DNA from: Talinum fruticosum
Taxonomy: Eukaryota; Streptophyta; Magnoliopsida; Caryophyllales; Talinaceae
DNA: 64,000 nt
Reading direction: 5' to 3'
Assembly (NCBI GenBank): GCA_021018815.1
Contig: JAITYX010000042.1
Span: 3,917,501 to 3,981,500 of the forward strand
Both the position numbers and the translations under genes were made by a program. The notes under the pieces were generated by a model that was not told the origin of the DNA, did no database searches, and saw nothing but the letters and a program-made list of their open reading frames with translations. Below, in pieces: positions 35,901 to 46,181 of this stretch. How positions within the stretch are numbered: the stretch's first letter is position 1; each line of letters begins with the position of its first letter.

Positions 35901-37325
35901 AATTTCAGGCACGCGATACTGTCGAAAGGAAATACTCAAAAGATTAATAACAAAAACACTCACATAAAAATCAAGCTGACATCTAAAAGAACGTTGACAG
36001 TTGGACAATCATGTTTATTCACTATGCAAATCGGCATTATACTACAGAGAAAACAATAAAAGTTCACTTAAAAATTAAGGGTCAACATGTATGTCTGTCC
36101 ATTGTAAGTTTCAATAAATTAATATCACAATAATCTAGCCAACTCTTGTGTAATCAAAATCACCTCTACCATCATTCATCACTATATTATAAGGGCCAAG
36201 AATAGATATTGATGTTAGCCACAAATCAATATCTGATATCACCAAGGCTCATAAGACAATGCCACACATTCTTTCACATCACAGGCTCGACTTAAAGAGT
36301 TTTACATTACTTTATCTTCAATAGAGATCCATCCACGTCTCTCCTACCAGTGCAACCTTATTTCTAAGGCTGCTTTCTAGGGACCAATGAAAGCCAAATC
36401 ATCAATCAATAAAGACTGGTCAATAAAATATTTGATACTTTAGATTTCGTACATTATGACCCAACATTCACAAACTGGTATTATAGAAGTACTAAATCAT
36501 CTCTTAGACACTCCCTATGCAGGTACTTAGCCATCACGCTAAACCCCCACCCCCGCCCCCAAATGTATGCTCATGCATGTGCTCTCATAAAAACTAGAAA
36601 ACTGCAAGCTGGTAGCGTTATTGTTCAAGTATTCATATACACTAACTTCTAAACTTATTCCGATAGAAATTACATTGTGCATAACAAATGGAGAGCGCAA
36701 AATCCTAATCCACGGAATCTGGCCAACTAAATAAAAGAGGACAAGTTGACATAAACAAATTAAACAAGCTATATTATGTTCACAACATAATTAAACCACT
36801 ACCTCAAAACGAAATCCAAGCAAGAATGAACTTCCATATCCCAGCTTGATCATTTGACTAAGGTTAATTCCTTCAATTCGCTTCAAGCCATTTCAAAACC
36901 ATTGTACGATCCACTAAATCACAACGTCAAACACTAGAAACAGCTAAACTCTCTCACCGGCTGAAGAGACAAAAGACTATGCCCTATATAACCACAAAAT
37001 GCCGAAAACTCTACGTAGTAATTTCAGCAAGAAATCACTCAACAACGTAACTCATACGGAGCCATGAATTTCTGGCGAATCATAAACCTAAGCAGAATCT
37101 ACTACGCTTGATGTCTAATTACTACTCATCACAGCAATGGCAGCATCAGAGAGCAAAATTCTAACTAATTAAACGAAATTCAAGCAAAAAAGGAAGAACA
37201 AATTGGAGGCATTTCGAAAAAACGACCTGAAGGAGCTCTTGGAGCACAGTTTCTGAGTTCGATTCGTTCAAACTCTGAAGCATAGACCGGATGTGGGCGG
37301 CGACAGTCAACGAGAATTGCTGCAT
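11527..37325 (-). CDS. NOT1: NOT1 (CCR4-NOT complex scaffold) homologue, frame-disrupted, possibly a pseudogene
   Basis: NOT1 is the scaffold of the CCR4-NOT complex, which removes mRNA poly(A) tails and represses translation. I assign 47 exons on the minus strand, from ATG at 37325-37323 to TGA at 11529-11527 (coordinates in the block entries below). They sum to about 6.4 kb, or about 2140 residues, against roughly 2400 in plant NOT1. All main regions are present in order: N-terminal HEAT region, CAF1-binding MIF4G, CNOT9-binding DUF3819 region and Not1 C-terminal domain. Six exons are one base short per apparent deletion (35802-35806, about 32480, 18755-18758, 14889-14892, about 14838, 14134-14138). 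Two conserved segments are absent: the block after SSDKR (see 31255-31310) and a linker exon between 20605 and 22878. Many residues differ from the usual sequence, suggesting a diverged second copy. Family assignment is certain; function is doubtful. Confidence 0.85.
17996..20605 (-). other. NOT1-like block 4: CNOT9-binding (DUF3819) region and linker
   Basis: Exons 20605-20520, 20436-20331 ([20 protein letters not shown]), 20265-20170 ([20 protein letters not shown]), 20071-19919 ([20 protein letters not shown]), 19197-19018 ([20 protein letters not shown]), 18809-18611 and 18131-17996. In known NOT1 this region binds CNOT9/CAF40. The 18809-18611 exon is 199 bp where 200 is needed; the reading shifts at the C4/G4 run 18755-18758. 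The linker that should precede this block (around LASGTLTEDEKLAALGL in relatives) is not found in the 2.3 kb intron 20606-22877, which instead holds an RTE LINE remnant. Confidence 0.8.
20823..21760 (+). mobile_element. RTE-type LINE fragment in a NOT1-like intron
   Basis: Across several frames of the + strand one can read [11 protein letters not shown], then [12 protein letters not shown], then [20 protein letters not shown], then [20 protein letters not shown], then [14 protein letters not shown], then LDRYEGAR. This is the order and wording of the plant RTE-clade reverse transcriptase (the DLEKAYDxVP box). Many stops and frameshifts: a dead fragment. It lies antisense to the host gene in the 2.3 kb intron that has lost a NOT1 linker exon. 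Confidence 0.7.
22518..22615. repeat. Imperfect tandem repeat, unit about 45 bp
   Basis: Two diverged units share CTGTGTGAGCC ... GAGCCTCA and GACAG motifs, followed by a partial third (CGTGTGTGAGCA). It lies in the NOT1-like intron downstream of the RTE fragment. No known function. Confidence 0.6.
22878..24325 (-). other. NOT1-like block 3: MIF4G domain (CAF1/POP2 deadenylase binding)
   Basis: Exons 24325-24180 ([30 protein letters not shown]), 24081-23973 ([15 protein letters not shown]), 23864-23718 ([30 protein letters not shown]), 23575-23528 ([16 protein letters not shown]), 23354-23226 ([31 protein letters not shown]) and 23114-22878 ([25 protein letters not shown]). In known NOT1 this domain recruits the CAF1 deadenylase. 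All phases agree and no base is missing, so this is the best-preserved part of the gene. Confidence 0.9.
24395..24600 (-). other. Unassigned open stretch in the large NOT1-like intron
   Basis: The minus strand reads openly for about 60 codons ([35 protein letters not shown]) just past the MIF4G exons. It is not the expected NOT1 exon, which is at 30786-30853. I do not recognise a family; it may be chance or the remnant of an inserted gene piece. Confidence 0.25.
27739..27912 (+). repeat. Two exact 87-bp tandem copies inside the Copia reverse transcriptase
   Basis: The segment beginning TTGAGGTGAAGGACCTGG (about 27739) is repeated 87 bp later and the copies look identical over their length. 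87 bp is 29 codons and covers the conserved [11 protein letters not shown] motif of Copia RT. Identity of the copies means a recent duplication or an assembly artefact. Confidence 0.9.
28803..29236 (+). repeat. 3' LTR of the Copia element
   Basis: Begins TGTTGAGG directly after the polypurine tract and ends CCTAACA, giving the TG...CA ends with short inverted termini expected of an LTR (434 bp). TATTTAAG near 29047 could be its TATA box. Confidence 0.7.
29880..30440 (+). mobile_element. RTE-type LINE 3' end remnant
   Basis: A short stretch (about 29885-29945) reads [17 protein letters not shown], the hallmark MCGHTRxDKIRNEVI wording near the end of plant RTE ORFs. The T-rich tail to about 30440 includes a piece (CTCAGAAATAGTTTCTTTAC) resembling the usual 3' UTR of these elements. 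It may be the other end of the fragment at 20823-21760 or an independent insertion. Confidence 0.45.
30786..31254 (-). other. NOT1-like block 2: Ser-rich linker exons
   Basis: Exons 31254-31114 ([17 protein letters not shown]...), 31041-30978 ([15 protein letters not shown]...) and 30853-30786 ([20 protein letters not shown]). The last matches the conserved RFGSALNIETLVAA segment of plant NOT1 and fits the phase of its neighbours. It shows that the gene continues across the 6.5 kb intron that holds the Copia fragment. The acceptor of the middle exon is uncertain among three AG choices. Confidence 0.75.
31255..31310 (-). other. Abnormal 56-bp intron where conserved TTP-binding-region exons should lie
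   Basis: In other NOT1/CNOT1 proteins the SSxKR motif is followed by a deeply conserved stretch (IFECMIANLFEEYRFFP and about 100 further residues) of the TTP-binding region. Here the next recognisable exon (31254-31114, [12 protein letters not shown]) corresponds to the linker beyond that stretch. The donor is phase 2 and the acceptor is phase 0, so a direct splice changes frame and soon stops. The intron is also shorter than most functional plant introns. A deletion joining the start of one intron to the end of a later one would produce this. Confidence 0.6.
31311..37325 (-). other. NOT1-like block 1: N-terminal HEAT region, exons 1-11
   Basis: Exons in transcript order: 37325-37227, 35883-35590, 35462-35237, 35130-34797, 33617-33504, 33409-33281, 33199-33008, 32562-32369, 32013-31876, 31765-31643, 31564-31311. 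The start reads [20 protein letters not shown], and later parts include [34 protein letters not shown] and [14 protein letters not shown], all typical of plant NOT1. Exon 2 (294 bp) needs 295 to keep frame; the gap is in the A5/T5 run at 35802-35806. The exon at 32369-32562 (194 bp) needs 195; the gap is near 32478-32484. The last exon ends FKHSSDKR in phase 2. The 1.34 kb first intron (35884-37226) and the 1.18 kb intron 33618-34796 hold no gene that I can see. Confidence 0.85.
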
Positions 37326-37560
37326 CGATCGTCGCCGGCGGAGGTCGACCGGCGAGCTAGGGGCTTGGAGGAGAGAGAGAGAGAGAGAGAGGAAAACGAT
37401 TGAAATCGAGATTCGCGGGGAAGACAGAGAGAGAGAGGCTCAGTAGTGAATTCAGTTATAGATCATAGAGAAGGTTGTTGCATGGGGAGTGACTTCTTGG
37501 ACTATTTAAATCGTCGGGCTTTTTCTTTTTCCTTTTTTTTTCTTAATAAGATATTATGCC
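37326..37560 (-). promoter_or_regulatory. NOT1-like 5' UTR and promoter
   Basis: Upstream of the ATG the leader contains a (GA)n tract at about 37372-37390 (CT on the coding strand) and a second near 37426-37436. AT-rich promoter DNA follows. No clear TATA box chosen. Confidence 0.35.
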
Positions 37561-38674
37561 ATTTGTCATATCATAGTACCTTTCCAGGAAATCTTTCTAA
37601 CAGTTTTTTTAATAAATAAAATAAATAAAAAATAACACAAATAGTCAAATGAAATTCCGGTGAGAGTTGAATTAAACGAAAATCTTAGGGTGAGAATATG
37701 TCGCTATAATTATGATATTTAGTAATTAATTTTAATTAGATTTTATTTTATTTAAGCTTTAACTTACAATCGTATAACTCTCTACAAATATTTACAACTT
37801 TTTGCAGACTTTCTACTTACATTTTCTTACAATTATTTACATCTTTACTTACAATTTTCTTACAACATTACAATTCTTTATAACTAAAATTTACAAACAT
37901 TTATTTTATTTTATTTATTTTTATAAAGCGTAAATTAAGGCATCATAATTAGTATTCGAGGACCCATAATATAACTTATGTACAACATATATATATAATT
38001 GTTTAGATTAATACATGTATATATAAGTAAAAGGAAAATTTAACCTGAAATTTTTTGGTGTAAGGAGAGGAATATAGGTGAAATTTAAATTTAGATTTTT
38101 GACAATAATTTTTAAAAACTTTACAAATTAAATTGACTTATACATATGGAGTACTTAATTAGTACATACATATCTTTATTTTAACCAATATTATCTATGT
38201 TCCACAATTGTGAATTTTGATTTTTATTTAGGAGCTCATTTTTAGTGAACTTTGACGATAAAGTTAAGGAAAAATATGATATAAGTTGAACATTTTGACG
38301 AATTGTGACTAAAAATAGCACTAACATAGTTTATAAATGGATGATCCAAACAAAAACAAAACATAATTTGTAAATGATTATTTCCTGACATAATTTCGTA
38401 TGTAGTTTGCGAAAAAATTATGATTTAATTTTCTTTTAATTGACCACAAAAATTAAATACAGTAGTAGTTAGGGTTGAAATGACACACAGAGCCAGCTCG
38501 CGAGGACTTGCAAGCTATAGCTTGGCAAGAAGCTCGGAAAGTTTGGCTTTAGAAAACTCAGGCTCGTTATACAAAAAAGCCAAGCCAATATCGGGAAACT
38601 CGTTAGGCTCGTGAGACGTGCAAATAGGGCAAAAATATATTAGACTTGACATATAATATAATTTTGAAACTAGT
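37561..38674. other. AT-rich intergenic spacer
   Basis: No gene seen. A patch near 38490-38620 is rich in AGCTCG/GGCTCG motifs, a pattern often seen in plant non-autonomous repeats, but no ends could be defined. Confidence 0.4.
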
Positions 38675-41600
38675 TACTCCTTCCACTCCATATTATTTGC
38701 TTATTACTCATTTTTTTAGATGTCCCAAATTATTTGTTTGGTTTCTATTTATGTAACACCCCAAAGCACCCCCAGGAGTATTACATCGCCGAGTTCCTTA
38801 AAGAAACTCTCAAGGCTCTTTCTCGGTGTTGGTTTAGCTGTCTAAACTCAACTTAAAGTAATACCTAGGTGGCTTTTCCCAAAGGATCCGAGATTCTCTA
38901 AAAATTTCGACGAGCTCCGTTTGTAACATGGAGTAACCCATAGGCTCAAAGCCTTAAAATCCTGTATAAAAAGGGCATAATAAAACTCGACGAGCCACAA
39001 GCTCGGAGTATACAACTCAACGGTCACACGCCGTAGTCCAACCAATCATGCTATAAAACTTAAAACAAGTCTAAAGGGTCCGATATACATTTGGTACAAC
39101 TATATGCACTAAATTACAAGTACAATACTAAGAAGTATAAGAAATGCATATTCTTGACTTGAATTGCTCGGCATGCATCAAACAACAATCAGCAAAAGTC
39201 CGAAGCATGCTAAGTGTAGATTATGCTTCGAAAGTGTACCTGCAACACCGGGTGGGGACGGGGCAATTTGTGGGGATGAGCAATAATCAACGGGCTCATC
39301 GAAGTCTTAAACCCTTAAAATGGAAATTCTTTACATATAATACTCATAATAATGAAATCTGCGAAAACATAGTAGTGTAATAGAAATCTATATACTTTTC
39401 ATCGAAATCTCTTGCAAAGAAAAAGATCAAGACTCGTTAATCACTTAAGGACACGAGTTTCACATTCATGAACATACTTTTGGTGTTGAATCAACTTTTA
39501 CGGGCCTTCGAGGACTCGAACTAACACTTCTTTAATTCGGGCGCGACCCCGACAAAAGGCTCCCGGGACCATTCTTCAGGAAGTCTCGGGCGGGCTTCCT
39601 GTCTCTCCAGGACCCCTATTAGAACCCTTCCCTCAAAATTTCTAGCTGGGCGTTCCCGGTTCGAATACTTCGATATGCTAAACGATCCGTAACCTCGTTG
39701 ATTCAAAACTCTTTGCACATTCTCATTCATCACATTCACTTTCTAGCTTTCTCAATCGATTTAGTATCAAGGCATGACACCACGTGTCACCCTTATAAAT
39801 TCACTTTCTCAAATCTAATTTACTTTCTCAAATACTTTTATTTCTTTAGAATAGAATCACGTTGGAAAGATATTTCACAGGGAATCACATTCAAGGTTCA
39901 TTTCACGTAAAACACAAAACTTCTTTCGAAACTACTTGTGAACATCACATAAAGCAAGCACATAGCACGAATATTCACCATTCAATGCAGGCAATCATTC
40001 TCAACTCTTTTCCCAACTAAGCTTTTCTCAATTTATCGGTTTAGTACGATTGAATCCATTTCGAGCCACAATAACCACAAGTAGATACTATTTAACTCGA
40101 CGTTCCCAATTTTCCCAATTCACTACCTTTATCTCAATTCCTCATTTCATGATTTCACTTTGTAAACCGACCTCTTTTGCCCTCATTCAACCATATATCC
40201 TTAAACTTGCTTTACTGAATTTCCTTTATCTTCATTCACCTTTTAATTCAATTCTTTCTTAAAGGTCTTAGACATAACTATGGCTTAGTTCCACCTTACC
40301 GTTCCCGACTTGCTATTTCCCAACTTTGTTTCCCATTTAATAACTCTTACTTTATTAATCGATTCTTGATCGCTCATCCTTAGATATGTATCTCTTAATT
40401 ACGTTTCATTATTCAATTCCCAATAGCTTTACTTACTTTCACGCTCGGTTCAACCTCGAGGATTTCAATATACTTCGAACGCACTTAACCTCACAATCAC
40501 CCATTTCTCACTTACATGTCCCAATTGCGCATCACTTAATACGATCTCATATTTCTCCTTTACACTCCCTTGTTATTTCCCTAATTAGCACTCGTCTCTT
40601 AATGCCGCGAATTCAATAAATCTCTAAGACTCAATCTGAATATCAATTCATAACCTATGCCCAAACCATACGCATTTATCCCCAACCGACCCGACTCTCG
40701 ACACTACTCATTTGACCCAAGCAACTCAATGAATTTCCCGATTTCATTTTCGGGCCTTAACAACTCCCATTCCCTTCACTAATTCCTAATTCACTTCCAA
40801 GCAACTTCTAACTCATTCAAGTAGCATACAAATTCAATATCTTACAATCACATTCAACAATCACAATAAACTCATTTAGTTTTCGAACATACTAATAATT
40901 TAGGGTATAAGACTACCCACCTCGGATTCTTGGGTTTGGAATTGATCGAATTGCTTCGTTGTCTCGCTTTGTGTTTGGGTTGCGTTCGGTTCAGGGAGAC
41001 TCGCTGCTTGCTTACGGTTCGGCGGTTCTAGTCCCTGCCGCCCCTCGGTTCGACCCTCACTCGTGCTCACCGCCGGTCCGCCTCCCTTGTCGCTGCCGCC
41101 GTCGCGCGTCCCGGTCCCCGGCCTCTCGGACTTTCTCGCGCTGCTCGCCCTCGCTCCGCCGCTTGCTCTGTCCCAACCTCTCGCTTTCTTCCCTCGCTCG
41201 CGTCGCCGGCTGCCCGCTGCGTTCGTCACTCCGCTCGCCGGCCTCCGGCCTCTGCTTTGGTTCCCGCACGCCTCCTCTCTCTCTTTCCCCTTTCGGTGCT
41301 CTCCCTTCGCCCGCGTCTGCTCGCGTCGCCGACCGTCGCCTTCGGCCCCGCGGTGGTCGCCCGTCCTCGCGGTCTCCTTCGCCGCGCGCACTCGCCCCCT
41401 CCCTCTCTCTCTTCCATTCGGTGGTTCTCTCTCTCTCCCTCTCTCTGTTGCTCTGCTTCTTCTTCCTCTCGTCGCCCGAGCTCCACCGATTAAACTCTCG
41501 GTCCTTAACCCCCATTGGACCCCAAATTTAATTTCTATCTCATTTCCAACTTAAACCAAAGCCCACCTCTTCATTATTCAATGAAAATAATCGCCGGCCC

Positions 41601-42061
41601 ATATATCACAAGTCTATATCTTCTCCCTTCCGTCCTCTTACACTCGCTGCGTCCTAACTTATTTTAATACGCCGGCCACGACAATTTCTAATCACCCAAC
41701 GGTTCAGCTCGGATGAAAAAGGAAGGCAATTTCCTTGATTTTATTCATTCGCCACAGACCTCCAAAGGAATTCTAACGTAATATGTCCGGCAGTAAATAA
41801 AATCGATCACTCAACCCCTAGTTGCAGGGAAAAATACTCAATAATTCTATACTTTTCAACTGCTTTCTTTAAAATTCCGGGTATTACAATTTATATACAT
41901 AAAATTAGGGCTTCTTTTTTATATGTCCTTATGATAATCAAAATATGATAATTAATTATATGAAACAATTGGATATAATAGGTAATTCATATCTTGTTGA
42001 CCAACTTTCTTAAAATTCGTGTTTTATCAAATTATGCAATTATATTGGAACGGATGGAGTA
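38675..42061. mobile_element. Stowaway-like MITE, split by a solo LTR
   Basis: The left terminus TACTCCTTCCACTCC (38675) and the reverse complement of the right terminus TACTCCATCCGTTCC (ending 42061) are matching inverted repeats of the Stowaway kind (CTCCNTCCGTTCC), including the terminal TA. Removing the inserted LTR and one copy of its ATTTA duplication leaves about 245 bp, a normal MITE size. A related copy is at 1815-2011. Confidence 0.7.
38752..41888. mobile_element. Solo LTR (3137 bp) with ATTTA target duplication
   Basis: Starts TGTAACACCCC and ends GGGTATTACA, giving TG...CA with inverted termini. It is flanked by identical 5-bp repeats ATTTA (38747-38751 and 41889-41893). No gag-pol is present, so this is a single LTR left by recombination. 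TGTAACACCC ends and lengths of 2-4 kb are typical of large plant Ty3/Gypsy chromovirus LTRs (e.g. Tekay/Del type); the lineage is inference. It has a GC-rich island at about 40920-41520 in otherwise AT-rich DNA, with long open frames on both strands that look compositional. Orientation is not settled. Confidence 0.75.
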
Positions 42062-42834
42062 TATTTTATTAATAAAAGAACAAATTTTATCACTATCTCA
42101 TATGTTATACCCCTTGCTATGTAAGGGCATGAATTGATTATATTTTTATAATTAATTATTTTTAATTTTATTATTTAAATTAATCTATAATAACAATAAT
42201 AATAATAATAATAATTTAAAAGAATACAAGTGAATATATTTTTCTTTAAATAGTTAATATAAAAATATTTCTTTTATTTTTTAATAACTTATTCTGATAA
42301 CTTATTATTGCTATTTATATATTCAACTCATTATTTGTCTAAAAAGTTGATTAAAATGTGTAATTTATAAGCATGTGAGCTTAAATGGCCAAATCTAAAG
42401 GTTAAAATTTTAAGCTCGATAAGTTCATTTGTCAAACTAAATATATAAAATATTTTACGAATCAATCCTCAAATCGATAAGGCTTTAACTCAACTAAATT
42501 CATCAACTCTTTAACTCAATTAACCTGGTTTTCTACCCATAAAAGTTACAATGAGAAGCAAATCAACATGTTGATCGTATACGGTACCGCAATTATCTTT
42601 GCAACTTCAATCTACAAATATCTTCCCATGCTCCCTACCAACGCTCTCAAAATCATTGTCTTCATGTTAAGAGGATATAACGATTAGGAGCTGAGCCACT
42701 CGTCACTCCTCTGTTCCTCTTTCATTCCGCCATTGTCAAGCACTTTGTTCGACACTCTCTCTCTCTCCCGCTTTTCCTACCTGGTTTTCAACCTCTGGCT
42801 TAATTTTTCGCCCGACGGTGGCCTTTTCCATTAA
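42062..42834 (+). other. Spacer and PPR gene upstream region
   Basis: AT-rich to about 42690, then a CT-rich leader (42750-42772). No other gene seen. A (TAA)n tract lies at about 42189-42214. Confidence 0.4.
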
Positions 42835-45128
42835 ATGGCGGCGTCGCTGAATTTTCTCTCTCACCTTAAACCTTATCCATGCCCTCCACAATTCTTTCCT
42901 TCTCCCCTCCCATTCCCAAACCCTCCGCATTCATCTCTTTTTCAGTGGCTAAACCCACTTCATCTTCTTCTCTGTCCTCCACTCCATCATCGAGTAGTAC
43001 CCATCAGCTTCCCCCAGACTTTACGCCGAAGCAGCTCCTTGAAACACTCCGGAAAGAGAATGACCCCGAAATGGTCCTCTGGGTCTTCGATTGGGCCTCA
43101 CAACAGCCTAATTTCAAACCCACTTTGTCCGTTTACGAGGAGGTGCTTCGGAAGTTGGGAAACGAGGGTTCATTTGATTCTATGAATAGGGTTTTACAGG
43201 ACATGAAGCAATCTGGTTGCGAGATCAATGAAGGTACTTTCTTGATTTTCATTGAATCTTATGCGGGTCGTGGGTTGTATGATGAAGCTGTTAGTGTTAT
43301 TGATATGATGCAAGACCAATTTGGGTTGAATTGTGGTGCTCATACCTTTAATTTCTTGCTGAATGTTCTTGTTGAGGGCATAGGTTGAAACTAGTTGAAA
43401 CTGTTCATTCTAGGATGGTAGAAAGTAGGGTTAAGCCGGATGTTTCAACTTTCAACATATTGATTAAGGGTTTGTGTAAAGCTCATCAAATTAGGCCCGC
43501 CCTCTTAATGTTGGAGGAAATGGAGAGCTATGGATTGACCCCTGATGAGAAAACATACACGACAATTATGCAGGGGTATATCGAGGAAGGGAATTTGGAT
43601 AGCGCATTAAGGGTTAGAGAACAGATGGTTGGGGCCGGATGTAGCACAACCAATGTGACTGTAAACCTCTCGGTTTATGGTTTTTGCAAGGAGGGAAGGT
43701 TAGAGGAAGCTTTGGACTTTGTGCAGGAAATGACTGTTCAAGGATTTGGTCCTGATCAGTATACATTTAACACTTTGATAGGTGGGTTGTGTAAACAAGG
43801 GCATGTTAAGCATGCATTAGAAGTCTTGGATGTCATGCTCGAAGAAGGGTTTAATCCTGATGTTTTCACCTACAATGCTTTAATTTCGGGGTTGTGCAAA
43901 ATTGCGGAGATTGAAGAGGCTATGGAAGTGCTTGAGTTGATGATTTTGAAGGGTTGCACTCCAAATACTGTCACCTATAACACCTTGATTGATGCCATGT
44001 GTAAAGAGAGCCAAGTCAAAAAGGCCACTGAATTTGTTCACCTTCTAACTAGCAAGGGAATTCTGCCTGATGTGTGCACATTTAATTCTCTTATACAAGG
44101 CCTTTGCTTGTCCAGGAACCACAAACTTGCAATGGACCTCTTTCAGGAGATGAAAAGTAAAGGGTGCCAACCCGATGAATTTACTTATAACATGTTAATA
44201 GACAGCTTGTGTTCTAGAGGTAGAATTGAAGAAGCTTTGAGCTTGCTGAAAGAAATGGAATTGAGCGGTTGTCCAAGAAATGTGGTGACATATAACACAC
44301 TAATTGCAGGGTTCTGCAAAAACAAAAGGATTGAGGATGCTGAGGAGATCTTTGATCAGATGGAACTGCAAGGGGTTTCAAGGAATTTGGTTACTTACAA
44401 TGCCCTCATTGATGGATTGTGTAAAGCAAAGAGGATGGAGGAGGCTGCTGAGCTGATGGATCAGATGATAATGGAAGGGTTAAAACCTGACAAGTTTACT
44501 TATAATTCCCTGCTTTCTCATTTTTGTAGGGCAGGTGATATAAAAAAGCAGCAGATATAGTGCAAACAATGACTTCTAATGGATGTGAACCTGATATTGT
44601 TACTTATGGGACCTTGATTCAGGGGCTCTGTAAGGCAGGGCGAGTTGATGTGGCCACTCGACTCCTCAGAAGCATTCAGATGAAGGGAATGGTTCTGACC
44701 CCGCAGGCATACAACCCTGTAATTCAGGCTTTGTTCAAAAGAGAAGATCAAAGGAGGCAGTGAGGCTTTTCCGAGAAATGATGGAGAAGGGTGACCCTCC
44801 TGATGCTGTCGGTCATAAGATAGTCTTTCGAGGTCTATGTTCTAGTGGCGGGCCTATTAATGAGGCTGTGGATTTCCTAGTTGAGATGTTGGAAAATGGA
44901 TTCTTGCCAGAATTCTCATCGTTCATGATGCTGGCAGAGGGTCTTTATTCCCTATCAATGGAAAACACTCTAATCAAGATAGTTGATAGGATCATGAAAC
45001 AGGCTAGATTCTCAGACAGTGAGGTTTCTATGATAAAGGGCTTCCTTAAAATCCGTAGATACCAAGATGCATTAGCTACTCTTGGCCGCATATTGGAAAG
45101 CCGAAACCCCAAAAGAATTTATCGGTGA
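42835..45128 (+). CDS. P-class pentatricopeptide repeat protein, MEE40-like (frame broken by missing bases)
   Basis: PPR proteins bind organellar RNA, each 35-residue repeat contacting one base. This intronless gene carries tandem P-type repeats (VTYNTLIDAMCKE, FTYNMLIDSLCSRGRIEEAL and many more). It closely matches the plant family of Arabidopsis At3g53700/MEE40 in unique parts too (SFDSMNRVLQDMKQSGCE, KPDVSTFNILIKGLCKAHQ, C-terminal RRYQDALATLG). Reading breaks at about 43380, in the A6 run 44542-44547 and at about 44742; one base added at each restores frame. The Ser/Pro-rich N-terminus suggests a plastid or mitochondrial transit peptide. The likely start is 42835 (MAASLNFLSHL), which requires a fourth missing base before about 42895. 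The in-frame alternative is 42879. Expected size is about 765 or 750 residues respectively. Confidence 0.9.
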
Positions 45129-46164
45129 AGGGGGATGTGGCGACTTGCTTTCGAATTTGCATGTGTCGTGGAGATCAGATTTCTCCATTTCAGCCTTTCT
45201 AACAAGTCTGTGATTAGATGACACCTGCTCCATTTGCTAGCAATTATGCATTACTGAGAGTACAGCAGAGCTATGGACACAATTCAAAAACTTGTGTTCC
45301 AAGGAAAATTGGTCAACATTCAAAAACTTCAATGCTTACAAGGAGAGTCAGATGTACATTCATACTCCTACATATCCAAGAAACAATATGTAGTAGAAAA
45401 TAGACCCTGATCACTTGCAGTACATCATGGTGATTCTTAGCCTGCAGTTGCATGGCAGCCACAAATTATATCGTGATGTCGGGTCTATAGACTCAAGATG
45501 AATCCTTCCCCTTTGCCTCTCTTTTATTTATTAATTTGCTCAAAAACTGCCCAACCCACAATTCTCACACAGGAACAGCATATAAGCTAGTCCTGGGTCT
45601 ATGGCATAAGAGCAGCTTATGAACAATCTGGTGGAGAATTTCTTTTTCGACATGTCTTGTTCTTGTACTTGATATTGAGAAAATGTTGGTGAAGGTGATA
45701 ACGGTCTCATCCTTATAAGGAGCAGAACACTACTTCAAATTTTCGGAAGCAGACTTATTTGGAGGATTTTACCGTTGGCGCTCGCGGTCTGAAAGGGATT
45801 ACCCTCTTGCTCAATTTTTTTTATATATAAAAAACCGACCTCTTTTATGCTGTAATTTATAGGTGTGGCCAAGAGTTGAGGGTTATTCCTTTATATTTGA
45901 AGGCTCTTATCACAACAATCCTAGTTGGTTTCGACCATTTTCAGATTTCATCACTGGAAAGTCAAATACGAACAAGAAAAAGAACCTTAATATTAGTCAT
46001 TCTGATTTTTTTGTGTGAAATCTTTGATTTTTTAATAAAAAACAGGTTTAATTTATTGATAATGAATCCATAAGTACATAATTGGACGTTGGCTTGTATT
46101 TTTTATGTGAAATCTTTGATATACTATATTATATACGTGTTTTTTTAAAAAAAATTTATTTTTG
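45129..46164. other. PPR 3' region and spacer
   Basis: No gene seen. The first few hundred bases are probably 3' UTR; AT-rich spacer follows to the LINE target duplication at 46165. Confidence 0.4.
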
Positions 46165-46181
46165 GGAGTATTATGTTTTAT

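Noticed and set aside
40900..41554. Overlapping open frames of 150-190 codons on both strands
   Set aside because: They lie in the GC-rich island of a solo LTR, are low-complexity (Ser/Arg/Pro/Leu from CT repeats), and are open on several frames at once because stop codons are rare at this composition.
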